NCBI GenBank assembly: GCA_023259375.1 | Contig: JAHFQC010000023.1 | Span: forward strand, 1 to 64,000 | Source of the DNA: Alphaproteobacteria bacterium | GTDB lineage: Bacteria > Pseudomonadota > Alphaproteobacteria > Micropepsales > Micropepsaceae | Direction: 5' to 3' | DNA length: 64,000 nucleotides | Shown: positions 1-8,203 of the stretch, one piece after another | How the letters are laid out: each line of letters starts with the position of its first letter | Position numbering within the stretch: the stretch's first letter is position 1 | The notes under the pieces: model-generated | Database searches by the model: none | What the model saw: only the letters and a program-made list of their open reading frames with translations | Told to the model about the DNA's origin: nothing | Made by a program: the position numbers and the translations under genes

Positions 1-2
1 CG

Positions 3-2933
3 GGCGGTTCGCTGGCAGCTTACGGCCATGGGGCCGTCGGCATGGCGATCGCGGGCCAAGGGGTTACCGGTGCACTGACCATCGACGGCACGCTGGCGTC
101 GTCGGTCCTCAACAACAACAACAACTACAACTATTATTCCAAGATCAATATGACCACCAACGCGGAAGCGGGTCCGGCGCTGCTCATCGGCGCCAGCATC
201 GGCAAAGGCGTTGCGATCGGCGAAACCAGCACGTCCGCCTCAATCACGATGCAGGGAACGGGATCCGCGGTTGTGGTCGGGTCGTCGAGCCAAGCCAGTG
301 CGATCACGCTCGGTGTGTTCGCGGACAGCCCCAATCCGGGCTTCAGCTTCTATAACCGCGGCTCCATCGGGGCGTCGTTCACCAACTACAACAAGCCGAC
401 GGAAGCCGTCTTGCTGTCCGGTGCGACGAGCTATCAGACCATCCTGACCGGCGGTTTCTTCAATGCTGGCGCCATATCGGCGACGGCCCAGACGTCCAAC
501 GATGCGACGTCGAGTTCCGGGGTCTACGCTCTTGGCTTGGTGATCGACGACTACGTCAAGCTGCTGCCGAACGAAACGGTCAAGAACGCGCCCAGCAAAG
601 GCACCAATGATCCCGGCGATCTGGCTGCACTGGTCGTATCGAACGTCTCGGGCGGCGGTACCATCAAGGCGACGGTCAGCGGCACCCGCGGCGGCACCGC
701 ACGCGCCATCTGGATTTCCGGTGCTCATGCATCGGTTCCTTCGTTGATCAACACCGGCACGATTTCCGCGTCGGCGACGACGACCACGGCGGATCTGACG
801 GGCAATCCCAAGGACTCGTCGGGAGTGCCTTACTACAGCACCAGTGTGGCCGATCCGCTGGCCGCCATTGCGATCGAGGATGATTCCGGATCGCTCGTTT
901 CGATCGTCAATTCGGGCACGATTTCGGCCGCTGCCGGTTATGTCAGTTCGACTTCGCAGACGACACCGACGGCGCTCGACAATGACAGCCAGATCGCCAT
1001 CGCGATCCGTGTCGCCGGCAACGCCAACGGTACGACGATCAAGAACTACGCGACCGACACCCACGCCGCGGTCATCGCCGGCGATATCATCTTCGGCGGC
1101 GGCAGCAATCAGGTCCTGGACCTCGTCGGCAGCAGCAACTACGTCTCGCAGGTTACCGGCGACGTGACCTACGGCTATACGATCGATCCGGCCAGCGTCG
1201 ACAAGCTGCATATCGGCGTGAATTCGGCCCTTACCGGCAAGGTCGTCACCAATGCGCCGAACAGTGGCGTTCAGGTCGACATCGACGCCAACGGCACGCT
1301 GAATCTGCTCAACACCGATACCGCCCTGGCGGCGTCGACGGTGACGGTACAAAAGAACGGCACCCTCAATCTCGGCGTCAACCGTCAGTTGACCGGCAAA
1401 GGCATGATCCAGGCCGATGCGATCAGCTTCGCCAACGGCGCCAATCTCGGCGTGACCTATGCGAGCTTCCTGCCGAAGCAGTCGCAGCAGAGCGGCACCT
1501 ACCAGTTCGTGTTGATGTCGTCGACCCAAGGCCAGATGGCCGTTGGCCAAAGCATCATCGACAACTTCAACAACAAGACCGACAAGGATGGCAATTCGAC
1601 CCGTCCGTATCTGCTCAAGACGGCAACGATGTGCAGCACCGGCAATCCGGGCGGCTGCGGCGGCTTCGCCAAACCCGACAGCACCAAGGACTATCTGCTG
1701 ATCGACGTTATCGCCAAGACGCCGACGGAACTCGGTCTCAATGCCAAATCGGTCGCTGTTGCGGCGCTGCCGAGCGATCAGGGCGGCACCACCACCCTGT
1801 TCCAGCAGGCCAATCTGGCGCTGGCGGTGGACGACGAACTCGGTGCGGCATTCCTCAACGGCATTCACAACGCCAAAGAAGCGGCGAAGGCCTACAACGA
1901 CTTGGCGCCCGGCGTGACCGGTGGCACCCGTGCCATCGCCATCTCGATCACCGACTCGGCGACCGGACCTGTCGCCGCCCGCCAGCGCGCCCTGCGCATG
2001 TATGGCAAGACCAGCGGCGACTTCACCATCTGGGGGCAGGAATTCGTCCAGATGATCAAGGATCCGGGTACCGGTGAGGTGGATACCAACACCGGCTTCA
2101 AGACCAATCCGGGCTTCAAGGACCACGGTTTCGGCGTTTCGCTGGGTCTCGACGGCGGCAGCCCGAAATACGGCTGGTACGGCGGCGCGCTGACGTTCTA
2201 TGCCGGCGACGTCAACGAGTTGTCGCGCAACGCCCACCAGTATCAGCAGTGGTATTTGTTGAGCCTGTACTCGGACTGGCGCGGCAAAGGCTTGTTCCTC
2301 GACACCAAACTCGATGCCGGCTACGGCCATATCAACGGCAAGCGCACCCTGACGCTGATGCCGACCTCGAGCACGTATTACTCGCGCCAAGCCGAGAATA
2401 CCCATGCCGGTGCCTTGATCTCGGGCTCGATCGCGACCGGTGTGATGTTCTCCTACGGTGCGGCGACCTTCATGCCGCAGTTCAACCTCGATGGGATGTA
2501 TCTGCGGGAAGAGGGCTACACCGAGAAGAATCCGTCCACCACGACGGTCGGCGACGGCTTCGATCTCAAGGTCGGCCAGTACTACGCCAAGTCGCTGCGC
2601 GCGTTCGTTGGTTTCGATGCGCGTTACGATCTCAAGCTGTGGGACGTCTATCTGCAGCCGGAGGCGCGTGCGGGCTATCGCTACGATTTCCTCAGCGATC
2701 CGGCGAAGCTGAAGGCGGCGTTCGCGTATTCCGATACTTCGGCGGCTCTGCCGGCGCCCGGCGCGTCCTTCGAGCTGACGGGCCCCGATCCGAGCCAGGG
2801 CAACTTCGTGCTCGGTGGTTCGATTTCCACCACCACCGACACCTGGACGCTGGGACTCAGCTTCGATCTCGTCAAAGGCAACAACAGCTCCTTCCAGCAG
2901 GTCGGAACGTTGCACGTCCTGGGACGCATCTGA
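3..2933 (+). CDS. Autotransporter-like outer-membrane beta-barrel protein (5' truncated)
   Basis: The reading frame is open from the first bases of the window, so the true start lies upstream; the first internal ATG is at 42. The N-terminal two thirds is a low-complexity passenger rich in Gly, Thr, Ser, Asn and Val, with recurring 'NTGTISA / NSGTISA' units typical of beta-helical autotransporter passengers. The last 300 or so residues (from about 1,990) alternate aromatic and polar residues as in an autotransporter barrel (WGQEFVQM, YGWYGGALTFY, LDAGYGHI). Inferred role: surface-anchored or secreted adhesin-like protein. The last residues are GRI rather than a terminal Phe or Trp, which is atypical for a barrel end. 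The substrate is unknown. Confidence 0.75.
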   Translation, partial: GGSLAAYGHGAVGMAIAGQGVTGALTIDGTLASSVLNNNNNYNYYSKINMTTNAEAGPALLIGASIGKGVAIGETSTSASITMQGTGSAVVVGSSSQASAITLGVFADSPNPGFSFYNRGSIGASFTNYNKPTEAVLLSGATSYQTILTGGFFNAGAISATAQTSNDATSSSGVYALGLVIDDYVKLLPNETVKNAPSKGTNDPGDLAALVVSNVSGGGTIKATVSGTRGGTARAIWISGAHASVPSLINTGTISASATTTTADLTGNPKDSSGVPYYSTSVADPLAAIAIEDDSGSLVSIVNSGTISAAAGYVSSTSQTTPTALDNDSQIAIAIRVAGNANGTTIKNYATDTHAAVIAGDIIFGGGSNQVLDLVGSSNYVSQVTGDVTYGYTIDPASVDKLHIGVNSALTGKVVTNAPNSGVQVDIDANGTLNLLNTDTALAASTVTVQKNGTLNLGVNRQLTGKGMIQADAISFANGANLGVTYASFLPKQSQQSGTYQFVLMSSTQGQMAVGQSIIDNFNNKTDKDGNSTRPYLLKTATMCSTGNPGGCGGFAKPDSTKDYLLIDVIAKTPTELGLNAKSVAVAALPSDQGGTTTLFQQANLALAVDDELGAAFLNGIHNAKEAAKAYNDLAPGVTGGTRAIAISITDSATGPVAARQRALRMYGKTSGDFTIWGQEFVQMIKDPGTGEVDTNTGFKTNPGFKDHGFGVSLGLDGGSPKYGWYGGALTFYAGDVNELSRNAHQYQQWYLLSLYSDWRGKGLFLDTKLDAGYGHINGKRTLTLMPTSSTYYSRQAENTHAGALISGSIATGVMFSYGAATFMPQFNLDGMYLREEGYTEKNPSTTTVGDGFDLKVGQYYAKSLRAFVGFDARYDLKLWDVYLQPEARAGYRYDFLSDPAKLKAAFAYSDTSAALPAPGASFELTGPDPSQGNFVLGGSISTTTDTWTLGLSFDLVKGNNSSFQQVGTLHVLGRI

Positions 2934-2961
2934 TAGCGCTGCACGTCGCGCGATACGAACA

Positions 2962-2990
2962 GGGGCCGGCGGAAACCGTCGGCCCCTTTT
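2962..2990 (+). terminator. Rho-independent terminator
   Basis: An 11-bp GC-rich stem (ggggccggcgg / ccgtcggcccc, one G-U pair) with a short AAA-containing loop runs into TTTT. It lies 29 bp after the autotransporter stop and just before the convergent ltaE gene. Confidence 0.8.
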
Positions 2991-3012
2991 CTTTGGCGAT
3001 TGGCTGTCGGCG

Positions 3013-4053
3013 CTATTGGCTGGCCCGCGCCAGCGCCACGAACCGTTCGACATCTTCTGGCGGCGTGGCGAAGCTGGTCACCAGGCGGATCAAGGTCCGT
3101 CCGCCCGACGGCGGTCCCCAGTCGTAGAATTCGGCGCCGCCTCGCCGCAGATGCGCTGCGAGGGCGTCAGGAAGCCATACGAACACGGCATTGGCATCCA
3201 CCGGATGGGCCAGTTCGACCCCGTTGATGCCTTCCAGGCCCTCGGCAAGCCGCGTCGCAAGCCGATTAGCGCCCGCGGCGCGCGTCAGCCAGCGGTCTTC
3301 GGTGAGGTAGGCGTCGAGCTGGGCCGAGACGAAGCGCATTTTCGAGATCAGATGACCGCTCTTCTTGCGCCGGTATTCGAAATCTCCGGCAGCGGCCGGA
3401 TCGAAGAACACCACCGCTTCCGCCGCCATGGCGCCGTTCTTGGTGGCGCCGAAACTGAGAACGTCGACACCCGCCTGCCAGGTTGCCGCGGCCGGCGAGA
3501 CGCCGAGATGGGCAACGGCATTCGCGAAACGCGCGCCATCCATGTGGACCTTCATGCCATGGTTGTGGGCGAGGCGGCTCAGCGCAGCGATTTCGTCGGG
3601 TGTGTAGACGGTGCCGAGCTCGGTCGACTGGGTCAGCGACAGCACGGCCGGCTGGGCGTGGTGGACAAACCCCTTGATCTGATGGGCGAGGGCGGTCGCC
3701 AGCGCCGCAGGCGTCAGCTTGCCATGCTCGCCTTCGATGCCGATGAGCTTGGCGCCGTGGGTGAAGAATTCGGGCGCACCGCATTCATCCACCGCTATGT
3801 GCGCTTCGGCGTGGCAAAAAACCGCCCCGTGCGGAGGGCACAGAGTGGCCAGTGCCAACGCATTCGCGGCGGTGCCGCTGATCACCGGAAAAGCTATGGT
3901 GCAGCGCGCAAAAATGCGCTCGAAATGGGTGGCGATTTGGGCCGTCAGGGCATCGGCCCCATAGGACGGAACCGGCCCGGCGGCGGCGGCAGTGACGGCA
4001 TCGGCGATCTCGGGCCAGCAGCCGTAGGCGTTATCTGACAGGAAGTTCATCAT
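3013..4053 (-). CDS. ltaE: Low-specificity L-threonine aldolase
   Basis: A PLP-dependent fold-type I enzyme of 346 residues, about the usual family length, that cleaves threonine or allo-threonine to glycine and acetaldehyde in the cytoplasm. The N-terminal NFLSDNAYG resembles the family's FRSDT region. HMDGARFANA carries the cofactor-binding Asp, and SFGATKNG holds the Schiff-base Lys at about residue 205. It is the second gene of a minus-strand pair, 30 bp after gloA. The two genes suggest small-aldehyde and glycine metabolism, although the pairing may be incidental. The first of two adjacent ATGs is taken as the start; a GGGGGA stretch precedes it. Confidence 0.9.
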   Translation of the reverse strand: MMNFLSDNAYGCWPEIADAVTAAAAGPVPSYGADALTAQIATHFERIFARCTIAFPVISGTAANALALATLCPPHGAVFCHAEAHIAVDECGAPEFFTHGAKLIGIEGEHGKLTPAALATALAHQIKGFVHHAQPAVLSLTQSTELGTVYTPDEIAALSRLAHNHGMKVHMDGARFANAVAHLGVSPAAATWQAGVDVLSFGATKNGAMAAEAVVFFDPAAAGDFEYRRKKSGHLISKMRFVSAQLDAYLTEDRWLTRAAGANRLATRLAEGLEGINGVELAHPVDANAVFVWLPDALAAHLRRGGAEFYDWGPPSGGRTLIRLVTSFATPPEDVERFVALARASQ

Positions 4054-4083
4054 TCCCCCGCGGATGGATTGGACGGCAAGCCG

Positions 4084-4524
4084 TTACCACGTGCCCGTGT
4101 TGGCCATCGAGGACCACGGCTCGGCTTTGGCGAGCGCTTCGCCCTCCTGCAGGAGCTCGATCGAGATGCCGTCGGGTGAGCGAATGAACGCCATGTGCCC
4201 GTCGCGCGGCGGCCGGTTGATGACGATCCCGGCGGCCAGCAGTTTGGCGCAAGTTTCATAGATGTTTTCGACGCCGAAGGCGAGGTGGCCGAAATTGCGT
4301 CCGCCGCTGTAGACTTCGGGGTCCCAATTGTATGTGAGCTCAACGAGCGGTGCCGCGTCTGTTACCGCTCTCAGTTTGTCGCCGGGCGCCGCCAGATAGA
4401 CGAGGGTGAAGCGACCGGCCGCGCTCTCCATCCGGTTGGTTTCGACGAGACCGAGCTTGGTGCAATAGAAGTCGAGCGCCGTATCGAGATCGGCGACCCG
4501 GATCATGGTGTGGAGATAGCGCAT
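4084..4524 (-). CDS. gloA: Lactoylglutathione lyase (glyoxalase I)
   Basis: This 146-residue single-domain enzyme converts the methylglyoxal-glutathione hemithioacetal to S-lactoylglutathione. The four expected metal ligands are visible: His5 (MRYLHT), Glu62 (LVELTYNW), His80 (FGHLAFGV) and Glu123 (ISIELLQ), with spacing close to the E. coli enzyme. An upstream in-frame extension to 4626 exists, but the start at 4524 gives the canonical [10 protein letters not shown] beginning and has GGAG a few bases before it. It is probably the first gene of an operon with ltaE. Confidence 0.93.
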   Translation of the reverse strand: MRYLHTMIRVADLDTALDFYCTKLGLVETNRMESAAGRFTLVYLAAPGDKLRAVTDAAPLVELTYNWDPEVYSGGRNFGHLAFGVENIYETCAKLLAAGIVINRPPRDGHMAFIRSPDGISIELLQEGEALAKAEPWSSMANTGTW

Positions 4525-5003
4525 TGGAAGCTCCGTTTTCGGGGGAAATGCAGACCGCCAGTTAGGCAATCGACAAAGAATTTCTATATTGCACTGCACA
4601 ACAAAACGCCGGGTGAGGCCGTCCACCGCATGCGAAAGTCGAGGCGGTGCAACGCCCTCTGGGTGTGCCGCAAAGCGAAATCACAAATCCGTGCGGCCGT
4701 CCGCCACAAGTGGCCTGCCCCAGATTGGACATTTTCTCTTGCGTTTTATCCGTCGTTGTTATGAGAGCTTGCGTCACCGAGGAACGTCTTGGAAGTCCAA
4801 GACAAAGTTAACCAAACTTCGCAACACTGGCATTTGTCAATGGACCCCCTGGACCGGCTGACGAACGATGTTTACGATTGCGTAACCGACGACGCGCTCG
4901 GGGTGAGCGCCCGGTGGGGGACGCGTGAGCTTGGTCTGCTGGAGCAGCGAGGCCTAGCGCGTTAGCGCCGGGTCGAATCTATACAAGGTACCGGTAAACA
5001 CCC
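4525..5003. other. 479-bp intergenic region between divergent gloA and tonB
   Basis: No convincing gene is seen. It must hold the promoters of gloA (leftward) and the tonB-exb cluster (rightward). The clearest structure is an 18-bp palindrome at 4786-4803 (GTCTTGGA-AG-TCCAAGAC, perfect 8-bp arms), which could be an operator. Open frames here have no ribosome site or coding character. Confidence 0.5.
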
Positions 5004-5618
5004 ATGGAACAGCCACTACACACCATCAGGACCGCCAACCCGTCGATGCTGTCGCCTGAGCGGCTTCCGGCGCTCATCGCGTCGGCCGCGCTCGTGCTGC
5101 TTTCGGGCTGGGCCCTTTCAGCGGGTCTCGCACAGAAGCTGATCGATCGGCTTCCGGACGAGATCAAAGTCGACGTTCTCAAAGAGAAGATCGAAAAGAA
5201 GGAACCGCCGCCGCCGCCGCCGGAAATGAAAGCGCCGCCGCCGCCCTTCGTGCCGCCGCCGGACATCGTCATTCAGAACGATGCGCCGCCTCCGACCAAT
5301 ACCATTACCACCCAGTCCAAGCAGGCCACGCCGCCGCCGATTTCGTCGCCGGTGTCGATCGGCAAGCCGCATATCTGCTTGCAGGATTATCCGGCCATTT
5401 CGGTGCGCCTGGGTGAGCAAGGAACGACCACCATCGGCTTCACCATCACGCCCGAAGGGCGCGTCGAGAACGTACATGTGGTGAACTCGAGCGGATCAGA
5501 ACGTCTGGACAACGCCGCCGTCAACTGCGCTGGCAGCTGGCACTACAAGGGCGCGGTCAAGGACAACGTCCCCGTCGCTGTTCCGTGGAAAGCGGAAGTG
5601 AAGTGGGTCCTGCACTGA
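5004..5618 (+). CDS. tonB: TonB-family energy transducer
   Basis: This 204-residue protein spans the inner membrane and periplasm and passes proton-motive energy to TonB-dependent receptors. It has one N-terminal membrane helix (about residues 22-45), then a Pro-rich linker with runs of PPPPPP and APPPP (about 68-115), and a C-terminal TonB domain (about 123-204) with GEQGTTTIGFTITPEGRV and the SSGSERLDNAAV / WHY motif. It is the first gene of the tonB-exbB-exbD-exbD-exbD cluster, which gives a complete Ton motor. Two further TonB-like proteins are encoded at 23,753 and 46,554. Confidence 0.9.
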   Translation: MEQPLHTIRTANPSMLSPERLPALIASAALVLLSGWALSAGLAQKLIDRLPDEIKVDVLKEKIEKKEPPPPPPEMKAPPPPFVPPPDIVIQNDAPPPTNTITTQSKQATPPPISSPVSIGKPHICLQDYPAISVRLGEQGTTTIGFTITPEGRVENVHVVNSSGSERLDNAAVNCAGSWHYKGAVKDNVPVAVPWKAEVKWVLH

Positions 5619-5673
5619 GACAACAAGGCAAGCAAAAGCGTTACAATTCGAAAAGCTACGGAGTAGTACAGCA

Positions 5674-6489
5674 ATGATCTCGAAGAAACTGACGATCGCA
5701 GCCGCTTTCGTCCTTCTCACCGGTCTCAGCGTCGGCCCCGCGCAGGCGCAGGCGACCGCCCCCGCCCCGTCGGCTCCGGCCGCCACTGCCGCGGCTCCGG
5801 CCGCTGGCACGCAGGTCGTCAAGGCCGCCGCCGCCACTGAGAAAAAGAATCCCTACGGCCTTATGCATATCATCGAGCAGAAGAACCCCGTCTCGATGTC
5901 GATCCTCACGATCCTGGCGATCATGTCGATCGGCACCTGGTACGTGTTCTTCGTGAAGTTCTTTGAGCAGAACAAGATCCTTGGTCAGGCCAAGTCGGTC
6001 GAGCGTCGCTTCTGGACCTCGGGCAGCCTGAACGAAGGCATCGAGAAGCTGCCGAAGAACTCGGTGTTCCGCGGCCTTGCCGAAGCTGGCGTCCGCGCCT
6101 CGCAGGGTGGCACCACCCTCGTTGGCCTGAACGACTGGATCGCCATGAGCCTGGCCCGCCAGCTCGAAGACGCCAACTCCAAGCTCGCCGGTGGTATCAC
6201 CTGGCTCGCTTCGGTGGGTTCGGTCGCCCCGTTCGTCGGCCTGTTCGGCACGGTGTGGGGCATTCTGCAAGCCCTGATCTCGATCGGTGTTGCCGGTCAG
6301 GCTTCGATCGATAAGGTCGCGGGCCCGGTTGGTGAAGCTCTGATCATGACCGCCATCGGCCTGTTCGCCGCCGTCCCGGCCGTGCTGCTGTATAACTTCC
6401 TCGTTCGCCGCAACAAGGTGATCGGCGAGAAGTTCCGCGGCTTTGCCGGCGACCTTCAGACCTACCTGATCTCGAAGGGCAGCAAGTAA
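5674..6489 (+). CDS. exbB: ExbB / MotA-TolQ proton-channel subunit
   Basis: An inner-membrane protein of 271 residues that forms the pentameric ring of the Ton motor. It starts with a cleavable signal-like segment (MISKKLTIAAAFVLLTGLSV...AQAQA), followed by an Ala/Pro-rich stretch of about 35 residues seen in extended ExbB proteins. Three membrane helices follow (about 70-90, 172-195 and 215-240). GLFGTVWGILQAL and IGLFAAVPAVLLYN are hallmark MotA/TolQ/ExbB motifs. It lies 55 bp after tonB, with GGAG before the ATG. Confidence 0.92.
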   Translation: MISKKLTIAAAFVLLTGLSVGPAQAQATAPAPSAPAATAAAPAAGTQVVKAAAATEKKNPYGLMHIIEQKNPVSMSILTILAIMSIGTWYVFFVKFFEQNKILGQAKSVERRFWTSGSLNEGIEKLPKNSVFRGLAEAGVRASQGGTTLVGLNDWIAMSLARQLEDANSKLAGGITWLASVGSVAPFVGLFGTVWGILQALISIGVAGQASIDKVAGPVGEALIMTAIGLFAAVPAVLLYNFLVRRNKVIGEKFRGFAGDLQTYLISKGSK

Positions 6490-6503
6490 GTTTGGGCAAA
6501 CGT

Positions 6504-6527
6504 GAGAGGCCGGCGTGCCGGCCTCTC
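6504..6527 (+). promoter_or_regulatory. Strong intra-operon hairpin between exbB and the first exbD
   Basis: A perfect 11-bp inverted repeat (gagaggccggc / gccggcctctc) separated by 2 nt, so the real loop is about 4 nt. It lies between the exbB stop and the exbD ribosome site. No T-run follows (cctttgcgg), so it is more likely an mRNA-stability or partial-attenuation hairpin than a full terminator. It could set the ExbB:ExbD ratio. Confidence 0.6.
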
Positions 6528-6544
6528 CTTTGCGGAGAAGTAAT

Positions 6545-6991
6545 ATGGCTGCTTTTGTACAAAGTGCCGGCGGTCACGCAGACGAAGACGATCTGAACTG
6601 CACCATCAACGTTGTCCCTCTCGTGGACATCATGCTGGTCATGCTGATCATCTTCTTGGTGACCATCCCGGTGATTGTTAAGGTCGTGCCGGTTTCGTTG
6701 CCGAATGCGCGCAACATCGCGACCGAAACCAAGCCCGAGAATATCGTGGTTGCGGTGACGGCCGAGGAAGAAGTGTTCTTCAACAACTCGCCGGTGACCT
6801 ATTCGGAACTCCATGGCCGCTTCCTGGCTGCGCTTCTTCGCGCCGCCAAGTCGGGCACGCCGCTTCCGGAAGTTCACATTCGCGCTGACCGGCAGGTCCG
6901 CTTCGAAGCTGTTGGTCGCGCCATTCTGGCCGCCCAGATGGCTGGCGTTCCGAAGGTCGGATTCATCACTGAACCGCGTAACGAAGACTAA
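6545..6991 (+). CDS. exbD: ExbD biopolymer transport protein (first copy)
   Basis: A 148-residue inner-membrane protein. A short cytoplasmic N-terminus precedes one membrane helix carrying the proton-path Asp (NVVPLVDIMLVMLIIFLV), and a periplasmic domain follows. It ends in the ExbD-type fold (VHIRADRQVRFEAVGRAILAAQMAGVPKVGFITEP). The start at 6545 is set by GCGGAGAAG nine or so bases upstream; a longer frame from 6515 would begin inside the hairpin. It differs clearly from the next two ExbD copies, so it is probably the ancestral partner. Confidence 0.9.
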   Translation: MAAFVQSAGGHADEDDLNCTINVVPLVDIMLVMLIIFLVTIPVIVKVVPVSLPNARNIATETKPENIVVAVTAEEEVFFNNSPVTYSELHGRFLAALLRAAKSGTPLPEVHIRADRQVRFEAVGRAILAAQMAGVPKVGFITEPRNED

Positions 6992-7027
6992 TTGCTCGCG
7001 TAGCGAACTAAAAAGGTAGTTATTGCC

Positions 7028-7453
7028 ATGGCCGGAATGTCAACCAAGCAGGCTGAAGGCGATCCGATGATGGAAATCAACATGACGCCGCTTATCGACG
7101 TCATGCTGGTGCTCCTGACTCTGCTCATCATTACCCTGCCGATCCAGACGCACGCCGTGAAGCTGGACATGCCGCGACCGAATCCCTCCGCGAACAAGCC
7201 GCTCATCGATATTCCGAAGGTCAAACTGACCATCGACTTCGACGGGACGATCTTGTGGAACGGTTCGCCGGTCGATCGGGCGACGCTCAACGGGTACTTC
7301 CTTGATGCGTCGATGCAGGATCCTCAGCCGGAAATCCATCTCGAGCCCAACAAGCTCGCGAAGTACGACGTGGTTGCCAAGGTGCTGGCAGACGCCCAAC
7401 GTCTGGGCGTGAAGAAGATCGGGTTCACCGGTCTCGACCAGTACATGCAATAA
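7028..7453 (+). CDS. exbD: ExbD biopolymer transport protein (second copy)
   Basis: A 141-residue ExbD with the motif NMTPLIDVMLVLLTLLIITL, which holds the conserved membrane Asp, and a periplasmic domain ending KVLADAQRLGVKKIGFTGLDQYMQ. The first 49 residues are identical to the third copy at 7704, although the DNA differs at synonymous positions. That points to an old tandem duplication held under protein-level constraint. It lies 36 bp after the first exbD. Confidence 0.92.
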   Translation: MAGMSTKQAEGDPMMEINMTPLIDVMLVLLTLLIITLPIQTHAVKLDMPRPNPSANKPLIDIPKVKLTIDFDGTILWNGSPVDRATLNGYFLDASMQDPQPEIHLEPNKLAKYDVVAKVLADAQRLGVKKIGFTGLDQYMQ

Positions 7454-7477
7454 TAGTCCCGAGGGGATTTGTTCGAG

Positions 7478-7507
7478 CGGGCGTGCGGGGGAGACCTCGC
7501 GCGCCCG
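7478..7507 (+). repeat. GC-rich hairpin after the second exbD
   Basis: cgggcgtgcg / cgcgcgcccg forms a 10-bp stem (one G-U) with a 10-nt loop, followed by tcggcatttt. It may be a weak terminator or processing site in the 250-bp spacer between exbD copies 2 and 3. No gene was found in the rest of that spacer. Confidence 0.45.
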
Positions 7508-7703
7508 TCGGCATTTTGGGGATCCTCTCGCTCCCCGCATCCATGTCTGCTTAGGCCGTCTTAACCGCGTCGGCCGGTTCTGCTTTGTGCCGGCGCGACA
7601 GACCATAAAAATGCCCAAAGGGAACGTCAGGCTGCGGCCGATCGGTTGGGCTGTCGGGGGATTGACGGGCTGGCGCCGGTCGTTCCAGGAAAGGTGATGC
7701 GCC

Positions 7704-8123
7704 ATGGCGGGAATGTCGACCAAACAGGCCGAAGGCGATCCGATGATGGAGATCAACATGACGCCGTTGATCGACGTCATGCTGGTGCTGCTGACGCTTC
7801 TGATTATCACGCTGCCGATCCAGACCCATGCGGTGAAGCTCGACATGCCGGCAGGCCCGGGAAAGCCGGCCGTGCTGAAGCCTGTGGTTGTTAACCTCGG
7901 GGTCGACTTTGACGGCACGATCCTGTGGAACGGATCGGCGGTCGATCGGGCAACGCTGGATTCGTATTTCTACGATGCGGGCTTGGCCGACCCGCAGCCG
8001 GAAATCCACCTTAATCCGAACAAACTGGCCAGATACGACACTGTGGCGAAAGTGCTCGCGGATGCGCAGCGCTTAGGCGTCAAAAAAATTGGCTTTGTTG
8101 GCCTAGATCAGTATATGCAATAG
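7704..8123 (+). CDS. exbD: ExbD biopolymer transport protein (third copy)
   Basis: A 139-residue tandem paralogue of the gene at 7028. Residues 1-49 are identical and most of the C-terminal half matches (LWNGSAVDRATLDSYF; PQPEIHLNPNKLARYDTVAKVLADAQRLGVKKIGF). The difference is concentrated in the linker after the membrane helix (PAGPGKPAVLKPVVVNLG against PRPNPSANKPLIDIPKVK). A 250-bp spacer separates the copies, so this one may have its own expression level. A Ton complex could use different ExbD partners for different TonB proteins. Confidence 0.92.
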   Translation: MAGMSTKQAEGDPMMEINMTPLIDVMLVLLTLLIITLPIQTHAVKLDMPAGPGKPAVLKPVVVNLGVDFDGTILWNGSAVDRATLDSYFYDAGLADPQPEIHLNPNKLARYDTVAKVLADAQRLGVKKIGFVGLDQYMQ

Positions 8124-8203
8124 CAGTGTGAGGGAGCGGACTGGGCTCCTTGGGGATCCCCGGGGGCGCCTGTGTACCTAAGGCGAAGATAGAGGTCTCT
8201 GAG

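Noticed and set aside
240-3053. 937-codon open frame on the minus strand
   Set aside because: Antisense to the autotransporter gene; very Arg-rich and without a ribosome site. It is a shadow caused by high GC and synonymous constraint.
4195-4764. 189-codon plus-strand frame over gloA and its upstream region
   Set aside because: Mostly antisense to gloA; the remainder has no coding bias or ribosome site.
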